From: Aurelia coerulea
Lineage: Eukaryota; Cnidaria; Scyphozoa; Semaeostomeae; Ulmaridae
Reading direction: 5' to 3'
DNA: 64,000 bases
NCBI GenBank assembly: GCA_039566865.1
Contig: CM076956.1
Span: 14,271,511 to 14,335,510 of the forward strand
A program made the position numbers and the translations under genes. This document shows positions 36,162-48,309 of the stretch, one piece after another. Below the pieces are notes generated by a model. The model was not told the DNA's origin, searched no databases, and saw only the letters and a program-made list of their open reading frames with translations. Position 1 is the first letter of the stretch; the number at the start of each line of letters is the position of its first letter.

Positions 36162-36218
36162 TTGAACAATTGCCAGAACTGTGACAATAATGCCAAGGAC
36201 TGGGTGTGCTCCTGCACC
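36162..36218 (-). CDS. FRRS1-like: FRRS1-like exon 13, b561 helix 3
   Basis: 19 codons, phase 0-0: GAGAHPVLGIIVTVLAIVQ. The HP-LG-x(n)-Q pattern is the third heme His motif of the family. Confidence 0.9.
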
Positions 36219-36671
36219 CTAGAATAAAATACGATACTTTAGAACATTTTAGAGTTTACTTTAAGACAATGAACACCCTACAAAGCGAGAATGATGTACG
36301 GCTACATACGAATATGAATACTTTAAATTCTAGATCAACACAATGATTCCTCTTTGCACATCTTTTAGGATATTGCATGATAATGCTGCGCGTGCTTGTT
36401 GCAGGATGATAGAGTACAATAGCAGAGTTTTATGTTGAACTTGCTCAGAATTTTTGCTCCTTCACTGCAGGGGTGTATCCAGCCGGAAGTTGAAGGGAGC
36501 AACTTACAGAGAGGGCACCGAAAGTGGATGGAAGGAAAGGTTTGTGACGATTGCTTAGGAAAACTTATTGATTTTTCTCCTTGACTTCTGACTTGCATGT
36601 TTTTCCACAGCCTGATGGAAACAGTTAAAACAAGAACGTTAGCGCTAGAACGAGGGACACATGCTTTGCCA

Positions 36672-37197
36672 GCATAGATTCTAAATCTTTAAAAAGGTTG
36701 GCGTAAAATTCTATGACCTATTTGAACTGAATGGCTTCAAAAGTACTTCAACCACTTTGCTATATATTTCTATCGTTGGAATTTTAGAAAATCTTAAATA
36801 TTTTCAGAATTAGGGGTTTTTTTCTTTCTTAAGAAGTCCAGTAAAATTTTCAAAGGAATTTAAAACCATCGTAATTTCTAAACTTTTTGACGAAACATGA
36901 AATAATTTCAAGAAGACCATAGTTTATGGATGTCTATAATTTGGTATTAAGCAAAAGTCTGTCATTCCTCTGGTTTTCGATTTAGAAATTTGATGGCGTC
37001 GCGTCCTTAAATGGGTTGAAATATAAATTGACTGTAATCTCGAAAAATATTCAAGATTTCAGAAAGGTCCAATGGTAGAATTGTAGAGGAGTAACTAAAC
37101 TTTTTCAAAGACATTCAATTCAAAGAAATAGGTCATAGATTTTTACACCCACCTTTATACACTGATTTGAATATTTGGAACCTATGCTCGCCTTGTA
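36672..37197. mobile_element. GCATAG...CTATGC MITE, copy 2
   Basis: 526 bp with inverted ends of ~58 bp (GCATAGATTCTAAATCTTTA left, complement ending GGAACCTATGC right). Same family as 22184-23037. Confidence 0.7.
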
Positions 37198-37889
37198 AAA
37201 TGGGGCACGAAGCATTTCCGAAGAGAGGCACTAACGTCCACTTGCCCCCCCCCTAAATCTATCACTACTGACTGTTTCAGTGGACACAATTCATCTGTCT
37301 ACTGGTTAGGCCTCATTAATTTTCGCGAGCGTACGAGCAAAGCTCGCAGGCACAAAACATCAAGATACAATATTTGTTGGCACCTTAATTGTACTGAGAA
37401 TGGGTTGATTGCAGGCAAATTTTTCCCAACCATTTGCTCACAGGCACAGAATATTTTTAATGAAGCCTGTACTGGGCACTAATGTATTCACTGGAGTCTG
37501 TAAAAGGATGGCCTCAGCTTTTACTGTATGGCGATGAAAAGTTCTCTTACGACCTCAATAGAACTATTCTCAACTTGACTATACAGTTCATCCGCGAAAC
37601 TGGACTGTTTGAGTAAGGTCGCTTCTAACGAATGATGTACACCACGTAACCACTAAGTCCCCGTCTGTTTCTTTTTTGTCTCTTTACGTTTGTAAGTCTG
37701 TTGCATATTGGACGGCAGGTGCATGGTGGTTTTTTTTTCATACTTAAAGAAACTTCAAGATAAGTTTTCTCCACCAGTTACCTTTCCTTGCCATCACTTA
37801 GATCTGACGTCTAATATGCAGCAGACTTAGGTATCAATCGTTCTTATTATCCGTATGTGTTGGTTTAGTAGTGTTCTTTAAGTTTAAGT

Positions 37890-38048
37890 AGTTTTTCTTT
37901 CCTTTACCTATGTTAATCCCCTTGGAGTAGACACAGTCCTTTGCTCCCCGGGGGTATTTGTCCCAGTAGTATTGTAAAGTAATTCTTGTAAGTAGTGTAG
38001 ACTGTAATATGTATTGTAAAATTTTATTGATTTATAAAAAAAAAAAAG
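37890..38048 (+). mobile_element. Poly(A)-ended retro-sequence
   Basis: Ends in a 12-A run next to the exon 12 donor. The block TTTGCTCC(C)C...GTATTGTAAAGTA resembles 27240-27320. Probably a 3' end of a LINE or SINE. Confidence 0.45.
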
Positions 38049-38099
38049 GATGGCATCAGTCGAGTCTCAGCTCAGGTTAGCCTACCCCGGCAGGCTTAC

Positions 38100-38186
38100 C
38101 TCACTCCAACCTTTTCTGTGCACGAAGATTATAATGAAGCTTATGACAGTGAACAACAATGCCAAGGTCATGCAACTCCGGTGGGC
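38100..38186 (-). CDS. FRRS1-like: FRRS1-like exon 12, b561 helix 2
   Basis: 29 codons, phase 0-0, acceptor TTTATTTTGTAG. AHRSCMTLALLFTVISFIII then FVHRKGWSE: a heme-ligand His at the helix start and a hydrophobic helix. A poly(A)-ended retro-sequence stops about 50 bp beyond the donor. Confidence 0.9.
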
Positions 38187-38339
38187 CTACAAAATAAAAC
38201 GGGACATCAAAAAGAGAGAGGAAAATGGTTCTTAGCCTCATATAAACTGCACTGCAGAGAAAACAAGAAATCAGAGGAGCATCGGAGGAGTCTTCTTTTA
38301 AACGTAGATTTCGCTGCAAATAGCTTTTTAATTTTCTAA

Positions 38340-38490
38340 TTTATTCTAATTTAATATTTTAAATAGTTCTTTTTTATTTATCATAACATTGTAATTAGGT
38401 TTTTACCACGGCCCCCTGAAAAGCAGCCATTCTTGGCTGATGGGGCCACCGTGTATAAAGGATTTAAAATGAAAATGAATGAATGAAAAA
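38340..38490 (+). mobile_element. LINE 3' UTR fragment
   Basis: Contains CACGGCCCCCTGAAAAGCAG and ends in GAATGAATGA. The inverse of this block follows the LINE remnant at 55.6 kb, identifying it as that family's 3' end. Confidence 0.55.
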
Positions 38491-38615
38491 ATCGGCAGTT
38501 ATTAACTCGACTTCATAGCTCCACTTTATGCCACTGTTCTTTGGGCTTGCCCATTGGCTTTACTTTGGCTTTACTTAACTTCTGACGAAAGAGTTGTAAC
38601 ACAACAGGGGCATCA

Positions 38616-39090
38616 GTGTCAATATTCAACATTTTTCTGTGTTTCTTATTTTTGACGCACAGAATAGTCAACAAGCAGTGCCCTGAGAGCCTCTGGAACA
38701 AGTATAGTCAGAGGAATGAAATTTCTAGGTATAACACAAGAAACAATAGAAATCTCGACATCCCAAAGTTTAAACTTGAGTGTACAAAAAAAAGTTTCCA
38801 CCTTTCCGGGCTTAAAGCTTGGAATGAAATACCAATCGAAATAAGGGAAATCCCCTCGCTCTATCAGTTTAAAAGAAAATTAAAAACGCATTTAAAGAGC
38901 TCAGTAAACCCTAACTAAAACACGACCCCAGGAAGATCAGATCTCAGCCTGGATCCTATCCTAGCTAATACCAAATTAAAATTTTTTTTTCATTATTCAT
39001 TCATAACAAACTTGTAACTTTTGTAGTTTAATTTTGTACTGATGGGATATCGTGTAAAAACATGAATTAATAAAACAAAATAAAATAAAA
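38616..39090 (+). mobile_element. LINE C-terminal fragment
   Basis: About 90 codons open on the plus strand: NKQCPESLWNKYSQRNEISR, GLKAWNEIPIEIREIPSLYQ and FKRKLKTHLKS, the LINE ORF end also seen at 28.6 kb, here with fewer breaks. Ends with an AATAAAAC-type tail. Confidence 0.75.
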
Positions 39091-39095
39091 AAAAC

Positions 39096-39210
39096 AGTGA
39101 ATATTTTGGCCGACGCGAAGGAGAGCAGAAAAATGCGGAGAAAGAGAAAGAAAAGCGGAGGAGGAAGAGAGAACGAGAAGAAGAAAACCTCTTACCTAAA
39201 ATATTCACTG
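39096..39210. mobile_element. Short inverted-repeat element with a purine-only core
   Basis: CAGTGAATATTTTGG at the left and its complement near 39194-39210. The ~80 bp between is almost entirely A and G (GAGAAAGAGAAAGAAAAGCG and similar). Confidence 0.5.
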
Positions 39211-40085
39211 CGCATCAGATATAAGAAATTAAGAAAAATATTGAGACTGATGCTCCTGTGGTAACATGCCCTTTTAGCTGCTTTTCTCCGTATGCATACA
39301 AATTGATACAGGTGAATTTAAAAACTGTATTTGAAAATCTCGGCGTAAACGTGAACAAAGCAAAGCCAAATAAGCAATGGCATGTTTCGATAGTTCTTTG
39401 ACCTGGACAGACCATATAAGCTCCGGCAGTTCACTTTAAGAGAAGGAAATTAAAATTGAACGAAAAGGATAAGGAAGCCTGTGAAAAAAAATGAAAGTCC
39501 AAGGTTAACCTTACCGGGTACACCTTGAAGACCTTCACATTTTAACAAGTAACTGCCAAACAAAGTTTAAATTTCTTTGCGTTTTGAAATTTCTGAAAGA
39601 CTCAATTTGAGTTCAAGATATGGCTGGGCTCTTTTTCTATCTCTTACCTGCTAAACTTTGCACGTAAGGTACTTAACGAGAAATTCAGATGACAAAAAAA
39701 TACGAGAAGATGTAGCACACTGAGTCCTTTTTGACTTCATGCCGTGGCCAGAGTGTGATTCAAAACAGAAGTTAATGAAACTCTGTTCTACAAATTTACT
39801 TTTAAATGTATGAGTACAGTCAAACTTTCAATTAATTCTGCATTAAGTTGCACTCTGATGACGACATAAGTCAGGAAGGCCTCAGTGTATAAAATCTTTT
39901 CGTTCTTGCATCCGAATCTCTGTACCATTTTTGCCTGTTAAAATTGATTTTAGAAGAAGCTTGAGTCTTAACACTTAATTTTAAGTTTCCTTTCACTTGG
40001 CTGTTGTCAAAGTGAAGCTCGCTTAGTCGCATCCAGTAGATGCTAGCCAAGGATATCTGAGGATTTAAAATATATCTGCACTTAC

Positions 40086-40201
40086 TTGAAACCAAATCTT
40101 CTGCCCAAAGCATGTCTTGTCACCGCCAACAGGTCTGGTATACCTTGCAATTAGCATTCCTGATGATGCAAAGATCACCCATGCAACAACCATCAAGCCT
40201 C
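40086..40201 (-). CDS. FRRS1-like: FRRS1-like exon 11, b561 transmembrane helix 1
   Basis: 116 nt, phase 1 to 0, donor CAA|GTAAG. Encodes GLMVVAWVIFASSGMLIARY, a membrane helix followed by TRPVGGDKTCFGQKIWFQ. The ARY(F/T)K/R and WFQ motifs are typical of FRRS1 b561 domains. Confidence 0.9.
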
Positions 40202-41154
40202 CTGAAATGGATAAATCATGTGAAATCATTAAAATAGTGGAAATGACACACACATACACTTAGGAGAAAGATGACTTAGTACAATTTTGCAGGTCAAAAC
40301 TGTTCTTGAGAGGTCGTCCTACATCTGGTTGATTTTATCGACGATTCAAAAATGCAGCCTGAGATTAAAAATGCTTACCATTCTCGCTACACTAGCCTCC
40401 TTCCTGCTTACAGGAACGTTTGATACACTAAAGTTATATTTCATTAGGAGGGGTGTTATTGGTGTTGAGATCAATCAAGAAGTACTGGCAGATCATTAAG
40501 GCATGTGTGGAGAAAATAACGGACCACGGCACCAATAGTCCCAGAAATGTTTCCAGGTCTCCAGAAAGAAAGAAATGCTAGAAGAAGGGGGATTCGACGA
40601 TTCAGTTTTGCGTAAAAATCTAAAATTGTCTCTGGATTTCAAACTAAGTCTTTAGAAATTGGATTGATGTTTTGCTGTCTCCAGACAACATCACTACTGT
40701 TTATAATTTGGTAAGTTGTCAGCCACAAAGTCAACAGAATTCACCAAACATCCTTTACAACTGAGATAGAGGATTACTGACCAATCTTCGAAATCAGTCC
40801 CACTTATTTCTATCATGATCTGCCAACAAGTGGATTCTTGTTTGGAGCATCCTGCCTGCTCTTACTGAAAGTTTTCTCAGAAACCTTTTCGGTCCCTGAA
40901 ATCAAGATATTGTTTCCACTCCTGCATTATGTTATCGCCAATAAAACCTGTTGTTACTGTAAAAAGCGGTTTATGAATGCTGAAAATTTGATTCAGATTT
41001 GACGACTGTCCTTTTTTGTTTCCATTGCTCAAGTTTATCAAACTTGTACTCATTTAGTAACTGCATTACTACGCTTTTAGAAAATGCTTTATTTGTTTTG
41101 CTTGAATAAGGAGGTCGAGAGTTATGTTAAAGTAGAAACAATGATGATATTTAC

Positions 41155-41274
41155 CGTGAGCAATAACAAGACCTTTTGACGTTCCACCTCCAGAAATAAC
41201 ACTGACTACTTTAAAGTCAATTTTCGCAGAAGATGAAGCATAGAAACCGCTGGTGTGATACTGCGGGTCTGAAC
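41155..41274 (-). CDS. FRRS1-like: FRRS1-like exon 10, hinge and first heme histidine
   Basis: 120 nt, phase 1-1. SDPQYHTSGFYASSSAKIDF leads into GGGTSKGLVIAHG, where the His is the first conserved b561 heme ligand position. Its acceptor lies only ~23 bases downstream of a 141-bp triplet microsatellite in the intron. Confidence 0.85.
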
Positions 41275-41297
41275 CTAATGGAAAAATGAAAATTATA

Positions 41298-41439
<142 letters not shown>

Positions 41440-42122
41440 CTTCAAATCACGTGATGGTCCTCTTGAGGAAACTCTCTCCTAATGCAAATTAAGATCATTT
41501 TACATTGCCAAGCATAATATGGGTACCCTCGAGTACCGAATAATCGTTCCTCTCCCGCTTATTAATTTTTGAACAATTCTCAAACCCCCCTACTTTCATG
41601 AACTATGGCACAGAAGGGGGCGGAAGGGATTTCAAAATTCGCCATGAAATTATATAGCCCAAAGCAAACTACAAAAACTGTCTACATCGTTGCTAAATAT
41701 CTGTAAAAAGAATTTGCTGACCCCAGGAATTCAAAATGAACCGTGCGTTTCAGAAACTTCTTCAAGAAAGACTTGCTGCACTATACAGTTCAATTTCTTC
41801 ATGTGCATCATATTCTCCATACCAAATTTGTCGGTCATCCGGTACAACGTTTCAAGAGGGCAGGGAAGAGCGTTTTGAGATGCCACTGAATTAGAAACTG
41901 GGACAGAGGCATCGAATAGCTTCATGGCCCATGTTTATCATTTGAAAGAGTTTGTTAGTCCAACATTTTCCACCCACTAGTTTCGGTGGCCCTGTTAAAG
42001 CCCTCCCGCCCCCTCTATTCTATACTTTGCGACAGCTCTCTTAGCGAGAAAAAGGGCCCTATTTGGCGGAGAACAGGAAAATAAAGTTTCAAGGACAATT
42101 TTCCCATGATAGTTCTACGTAC

Positions 42123-42217
42123 CAGAAACTGAATCGCCATAAGCAACGGTTATGAAAAATTTGTCATTGAGGTTTCTCATATAGCTGCCGGCCTTTGGTG
42201 CAATTGGTCTTGTGTAC
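42123..42217 (-). CDS. FRRS1-like: FRRS1-like exon 9, DOMON 2 end
   Basis: 95 nt, phase 2 to 1, donor G|GTACG. Encodes YTRPIAPKAGSYMRNLNDKF then FITVAYGDSVS, the copy of exon 5. Confidence 0.85.
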
Positions 42218-42248
42218 CTATAAGAAAATATCATCTGTAAAACTATAT

Positions 42249-42580
42249 CGGGTGTCTCAGAAAAAGGTATACAGTTTTGGTTCGATCCAGCGACAAGAGC
42301 TTAGCTTAATCAATGGCTAATCAATTTCAAAATGTTTCTCGATACTTAACTTGAACATAGATACCTCATTTGTTGATAGTGGTGCTTTGAGAGCTAGAAT
42401 ATTAATTGAAAGATCAAATTGCCTCTACGTCCAAACCAGAGCTTTGGCGTTTCGGTCTAAGAAATTCCTGAAGCAAATAGGAATTTAGAACTAAAATTAA
42501 AGAACAATGAAAAATGGACGACTATTAGCAAATGGAAGATCTAATACTGTCCAGATTTTATCAAAGCTATCGTTGATCTA
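42249..42580 (+). mobile_element. GGTGTCCC-family arm
   Basis: Starts CGGGTGTCTCAGAAAAAGGT and runs parallel to the left arm at 57923-58140 (AATCAATTTCAAAATGTTTC, CCAGAGCTTTGGCGTTTCGG). The other arm is not present. Confidence 0.65.
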
Positions 42581-42702
42581 TTGGCCATCCTTCAAGGATT
42601 AGTTTGGGCGAAAATGCTAAACAGGGGCCGACAAAGTGTGGGAACAGGGGAACACCGTTCCCAAGAAATGTTTGCCAAATCTTTAGGCTGCAGGAAATTT
42701 GT

Positions 42703-42939
42703 TAGCCTACGAGTAGACCAATTATCCTAAAGAATAAAGGGTCTACGAAATAAAGAGATAAATCTTGCTACGGCTGCCCAGTTGATTATGTTAATCCTCT
42801 ATTCAAATAATGTGTGAAACCCGTCGAAACAAAGGCTGCATAAAGTAAGTTCTAGAAATCTGGAACTGCAGTAGCAAGCTTTCGCTCATTAATTCGTAGA
42901 CCCTTTCTCCAGTTGGATAATGGGTCTACTCGTAGGCTA
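42703..42939. mobile_element. 237-bp MITE with perfect 9-bp target duplication
   Basis: Ends TAGCCTACGAGTAGACC and its complement, with a second inverted block GGGTCTACGAA. Direct repeats GAAATTTGT lie at 42694-42702 and 42940-42948. A 9-bp duplication points to a Mutator-type transposase in trans. Confidence 0.85.
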
Positions 42940-44039
42940 GAAATTTGTTAACAGAGGCTAAATTTCATGTTGCCGTCAAAATACGGCAGAAACTGGATCT
43001 GTCATAATTATTGTCTAGAAGAAAAAATGAATTGCTGCAGTAACTTTAAGAAAAATTTAGGCCAAGAGGCTCGTATCAAGAATTTGAAAAAACTGGTTGT
43101 TCTAAGTAGTAGATTTCGTCCAGGTCAACCTTTTATTGAGCTGTTCAGTTGCTTTTTGTAGACTAGGTAGTGCTGTTCGTTTTAAGGAAGGAAAAAAGTG
43201 ACAAAGAGCGTTTTATGTGCATTATAGTGGCTCATCTTCATGATGAAAGTCTTGTGCCTTTATGCCGCTTACCTTCAGGTACCATGCCTATTTTGAGCTG
43301 CCTACCTGGCAATCATTCTTAAACTTGTATGCAATATCAGTCGTTTACGTTGAGCTTAAATCTTAAGTTTTTGCTATATGAATTTGTTCAGTTTCACAAA
43401 GTAGCTTTTAAAACTATATTCTAACTACGACTTGCAGGCCATGAAACCTTGCACGACTTCAAAACAGGCCATAAAACCTTGATCAAATTAATTAACAATT
43501 CAAGATGACGATACCGAAAACCAGATGACAAATGGCTTACAGAAGGCCCAAGTGTAAAGATTAGAAGAACTCTATGCATATATAGTGGCTCAAGCCACTT
43601 GCAGTCAAATTCTAGCCTGATATCAATTTCCTGATGACATTGATCAGTTAGCCAATATGGTTCGGCGTGTGGCAGATCCTATTGTCTATGAATGGCTGTT
43701 TTCATTCAAGGCTTGGATCCCCTTTTATAGGGCAGACAAAGCAGGTTGACTGGACACTACAATAGCCCGATTGGATGTCATTTTCATTGCGGGTGGCTGT
43801 GGAGCTTTGGTATACGTGGTTCAGAAAGTTGGTATTTTTTGAAGGATTGTGAATCAAACGATTTTACAAACGATTTTACAACCGATCTCAACCGATTTTA
43901 ACAAACCAAGTTTTGCTACCTAAATTGATATATCAACTACACAATGACCATCAGCTTTAAGGCATCTGATATACAGGAAGGAGAGTACACGCAAGCAAGC
44001 GTTTAAACTTTTTTATTCAACAAGCGGAAAAAAACTTAC

Positions 44040-44095
44040 TTGCAAGTCACAATGCCATTCTGGCTTGCTCGATTGCTGACGGTCAATTCTGTAAT
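44040..44095 (-). CDS. FRRS1-like: FRRS1-like exon 8, DOMON 2
   Basis: 56 nt, phase 0 to 2, acceptor TTTCTTAG, donor AA|GTAAG. Encodes ITELTVSNRASQNGIVTCK (last codon split), equivalent to exon 4. Lies about 320 bp from the nested foldback/LINE complex in intron 7. Confidence 0.8.
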
Positions 44096-44756
44096 CTAAG
44101 AAACAAAAAAATATTTTATTTGATTACTTTTTCGAAATATTTGATCAGCCTGTCTGTTTTGAGTCTGAAGAGTTCTCTATGGGCAGAAGCGAAACTTAGG
44201 CCATAAAAATAGAACAAAAGGTGATTGCTTACAGACCTTTGAAGACAATAAGAGCTGACGGGCATTGCCAGGATGTATGGTATGAACGATTCAGTACGAT
44301 TTTCTTGTGGATAACAAGCACTGATACGTACTATGAAATTGGGCCTAACGGCTACACATGCTCGCCAATCGGGTTTAAATCATTATTGCAGCGAACGTAG
44401 CTAAGCAGCTATTTAGGGGCCGATTATATGAGAGTTTTCAGCCCGGGCTGGAATTTCCGCCCTGTTAGCCGAGGTGAAACTGGCGTGCGATTATATCGCA
44501 AATGCCAGCCCGGGCTGAAATTAACTAAAAAAATGGCGTCAAAATTGTTCGAGGTTTAAAACTTCAAAATCGCTTTAAAATCACAAGTTTTCCGCTGAGA
44601 ACGTTCTCTGCTTTCATCTGCCGGCATCTGCCATCCCACCTTTGAAAATCTTCGCTCTATTCGTTTTTGGCGCGAAACTATATTCAAACTGCGCTTGTGC
44701 AAAACAAATTTTCAGCCCGGGCTGGAAAAATTGCGATTACATGAGAAATCGCCTAT

Positions 44757-46998
44757 GAGGATCTGGTATGCAAGTTTCGTAAGATCGTAGATAAACACGC
44801 TCCTCTACTAACCAAAACCGTCAGAGGGAATGATGCGCCTTTTATGAATAAAACATGGAGAAAAGAAATCTATAACAGATCTCGTCTACAGAAAAAATTC
44901 AAGAAAAACCGGACCAGAGAAAATGAACTAAATTTAAAAAAACAGAGAAACAAATGCGTTTCCCTAAGGAAGAAAGCAATCAAGAATCATTTCAGAAGGG
45001 TGACAGAAAATGGGGTAATGACAAATAAGGACTTTTGGAAGTTAGTTAAACCATTCCTGACAAATAAAGGAGGCTTATCAGGGAACGACATATTGCTTGT
45101 AAAAGATGATAAGATTATTACAGAAGACCATGAGCTTGCTGAAACATTTAGTGATCATTACATTAACATCGTCGAGAAATCAAGTGGGAAAAAGCCACAA
45201 AGCCTAGCAGACACAAATGAACAAACTAGTGATAGAGATATCGTGAAACAGATTCTCGAAAAATATGCCAATCACCCTAGTGTATTAGCTATACTTCAAA
45301 ATCTAGATAACCAGTTTTCAATCTTTTCATTTCGTGCAGTTGAACCAAATGAAGTAAGGAAATTGCTACAAAACATAGATAGTAAAAAGTCAACTGGAGA
45401 GGACCAAATTCCCCCCAAACTTTTGCTTTTAGCTTCGGAAGAACTGACCATACCTCTAACAGATGCAATAAATAATAGCTTTAAGAAATGCAAGTTTCCA
45501 GATAAAGGAAAGCGAGCAGCCGTTACTCCATTAGATAAGGGTGAGCCACTTCGTACAACGGAGAAAAATTTTCGTCCCGTCAGCGTGTTGAGCGCTTTTT
45601 CGAAAATCTATGAAAAAATAATCAAAGATCAACTCATTCCTCATCTTGATCTTTGTCTTTCAAAGTTTATAGCGGCATATAGACAGCAATATAGCACACA
45701 GCATGTCCTGATAAGAATGATCGAAGAATGGAGACTAAACCTTGACAATGATAATATTGTGGGGGCCGTAATGATGGACCTTTCGAAAGCATTTGACTGT
45801 ATCCCACATGATCTACTTGTTGCAAAATTATCTGCGTATGGTTTTCATGAAGATGCACTCGTTTATATCTACTCATACTTGAAACGTAGACAACAGTCAG
45901 TGCGTATTAACAACACGTATAGTACTTTCCAACTCGTGCTTTCTGGTGTACCGCAAGGATCTGTTCTTGGTCCAATCTTGTTTAACTTGTACATAAACGA
46001 TCTTTATCTTTATATAGAGAAAGCTACTTTACATAATTATGCAGACGATAATACCCTTACGGCTTTTTCAAAATCATTCCCAAACCTGGTTAGAATACTG
46101 GAACAGGAATCAAATGTTGCTGTAGATTGGCTTGAAAAGAACCAAATGATTGCAAATCCGGACAAATTCCATGCCATCGTAGTAACAAAGGGTAGAGATG
46201 ACACAATTGGGGAAAAACTAACCATAAAAGGCAAACAAATTCAATCTGAAAATGCAGTGAAACTTCTGGGGGTAAAAATCGATCACAGACTAACCTTTGA
46301 CGACCACATTTCCGATCTATGTAGGAAAGCCGCTGCGCAGCTAAACGCACTGAAAAGACTTAAGGGTTTTATGGAATTTAAAGCCAAAGAGATATTGATC
46401 CAAAGCTTCGTTTTTTCAAATTTTAATTACTGCCCTTTGGTCTGGCATTTTTCCTCTGAAAAATCAGCGAAAAAAAATTGAGAAGATCCACGAGCGAGCT
46501 CTTAGATTTCTTTACAATGACTCTACAAGCTCTTATGACGACTTACTTTCCAAAGCTGGGAAATGCACGATGAGAATCAGCCGTCTCAGAACTCTTTGTA
46601 TTGAAATCTATAAAACTGTCTCAAAGCTAAATCCCCCTTTTATGCAGGATATTTTCAAACTAAAACAACCAACAAGGTCAGCAAGGAACCCAAGAGAATT
46701 AATCCATCATAGACCAAACCAAGTTACTTTTGGTTCAAACAGTCTCTTATCGTTAGGACCACAAATTTGGAATGCTTTACCCAAAAATATTAAATTAGCC
46801 GAAAACATTCAAACATTTAAGAGACTAATAAAGCAATGGGATGGGTCAACTTGCAGCTGTAGTATTTGTAGCTAACGACCTAAATATGTGTTTAAATTAT
46901 TGCCAGTAGTTTATTCAAATATTCGATTTAGATTAGTTTCTATTTAGAAGCTAAAATTTGATTGAATTAAAATAAGATGACAAACAAACAAACAAACA
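44757..46998 (+). mobile_element. 5'-truncated LINE (CR1/L2/Jockey-like)
   Basis: About 2.2 kb carrying the reverse-transcriptase half of ORF2, a short 3' UTR and a tail of AAAC repeats (46980-46998). The endonuclease half and ORF1 are absent, as in typical incomplete insertions. It is oriented opposite to the host gene, in its intron 7. Confidence 0.85.
44844..46875 (+). pseudogene. LINE reverse transcriptase, one frameshift
   Basis: The first frame is open for 545 codons (44844-46481). Motifs in order: AVMMDLSKAFDCIPHDLL (RT block with catalytic Asp), SGVPQGSVLGPILFNLYIND, and NYADDNT (catalytic YADD). It stops at a run of eight A's (46470-46477). The same protein continues in another frame as RALRFLYNDSTSSYDDLLSK, then LGPQIWNALPKNIKLAENIQ and a C-x-C-x(2)-C end at 46875. 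A one-base slip in the A run is the only clear break, so the copy is young. Not a host gene. Confidence 0.88.
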
Positions 46999-47652
46999 AA
47001 GCCCGTTTACCCGGGCTGGAAATCCCAGCCCGCCTAGCTCAAGGAGGGCTGAAAATTTCTCATGTAATCGCAAACTCAGTTTTACAAAGAGATGACTGGA
47101 GAGGGGGGCTGAGTTTTCAGCCCGGTTAGCAGGGCTGAAATTTCAGCCCGGGCTGAAAACTCTCATATAATCAGCCCCTTAGACGCGACAGATTTCCCAT
47201 CGTGGATTATGTACCTGGATATCTGGTTATGTGGCTCTGCTCAAGCTGCGCAGCAAAATTGCTGAGGAGCTGTTTGTGATTTGATAAAACACAAGAACTG
47301 CAATGCGTCATTCAAAAGGTATTTCTACCTACAGAGTTCCTTTGGCAACCAAAACAATAATGGCTACATTCAAATTCAATCAGCTGGTTTTAATTGCTTC
47401 AAAATCAAACAATGCCCAAATCTTGATTCACAGACTGATGATTGCTCTGAATTCATTACTGCACCCGTATCCGGTTTCCATTCAAACAATTTCTACAATT
47501 TCCAATTCCAACAGGAGAATTCTGATAAAATACATGAAATAACACAACAGTAGTATGTAGAAAAGAAATTTGCAAAATACTGCAATTTTCTTACTTTTTT
47601 CACGAATATTGTGATTGGAGAATTTGCGATTTTGAAATTATCAAACCTTTCA

Positions 47653-47738
47653 AACTCGTCCCAGGGCCTTTTTTCATATTGGGACGGAGACAAAAAGCTC
47701 CGTCCAGTTATGAATAAAAAACCCTGGGGACGAGGTTA
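47653..47738. mobile_element. 86-bp MITE with AACTCGTCCCAGGG ends
   Basis: AACTCGTCCCAGGG at the left, complement of AACCTCGTCCCCAGGG at the right. Confidence 0.6.
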
Positions 47739-48085
47739 TGACAGGGTCAATCACGGAAAATTGCCTCTCTCCCGCTCATTTGTCAAAATATTTCAGTGAA
47801 ACTGTAATACGTAGCTGCAAATGGTAACAAAATGTCATTGCATAGACTTCCTAACAACAGGGTTATCAGAAAAAATCTACGAGGGGCCCCGGACCAAAAA
47901 AGTGTTAAAAAAACTTCAGACAGACATCGAACAGTCATAATTTACTTGTAGTCCTTTTCTCAAAGTCCAGATGCAGGTCGAATCACGTTCACTATGAAGT
48001 AACCCAACCCCCAGCCTCCTGTAGACAAATTTTTCAAAACAGTGGAAATTTCAGCTAAACCGGTATTAAAAAAAGGTCAACTTAC

Positions 48086-48178
48086 GCCTACTGTAAAATC
48101 TGGGGTAGTTCCCGTGTTTTTAAAGCCTTTCAATACAACCGATGAATCTTGGAAGCATACTTCTCCACTAGTTCCTCC
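48086..48178 (-). CDS. FRRS1-like: FRRS1-like exon 7, DOMON 2
   Basis: 31 codons, phase 0-0, donor GGC|GTAAG. Contains GEVCFQDSSVVLKGFKNTGT; close copy of exon 3. Confidence 0.85.
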
Positions 48179-48309
48179 CTAAAAATCAAAAGAATGACGA
48201 CTATGACAAAGAGCATATTGAATCAAATCAAAATACATAAATGATATATCCTGGGCTGCTTGAAATGGAATCATAAAATAAGCTTACCTTCTATGTAAAG
48301 GCACCATGC

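Larger units (their letters stand above)
44413..47180. mobile_element. GC-rich foldback sequence split by a LINE
   Basis: Left part 44416-44755 and right part 47000-47177 both contain multiple copies of CAGCCCGGGCTG. Outer ends GGGGCCGATTATATGAGAG and its complement (TAATCAGCCCC) are flanked by TTA on both sides, as for PIF/Harbinger insertions. The LINE with its AAAC-repeat tail lies between them. A related, more decayed copy is at 54397-54735. Confidence 0.6.
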
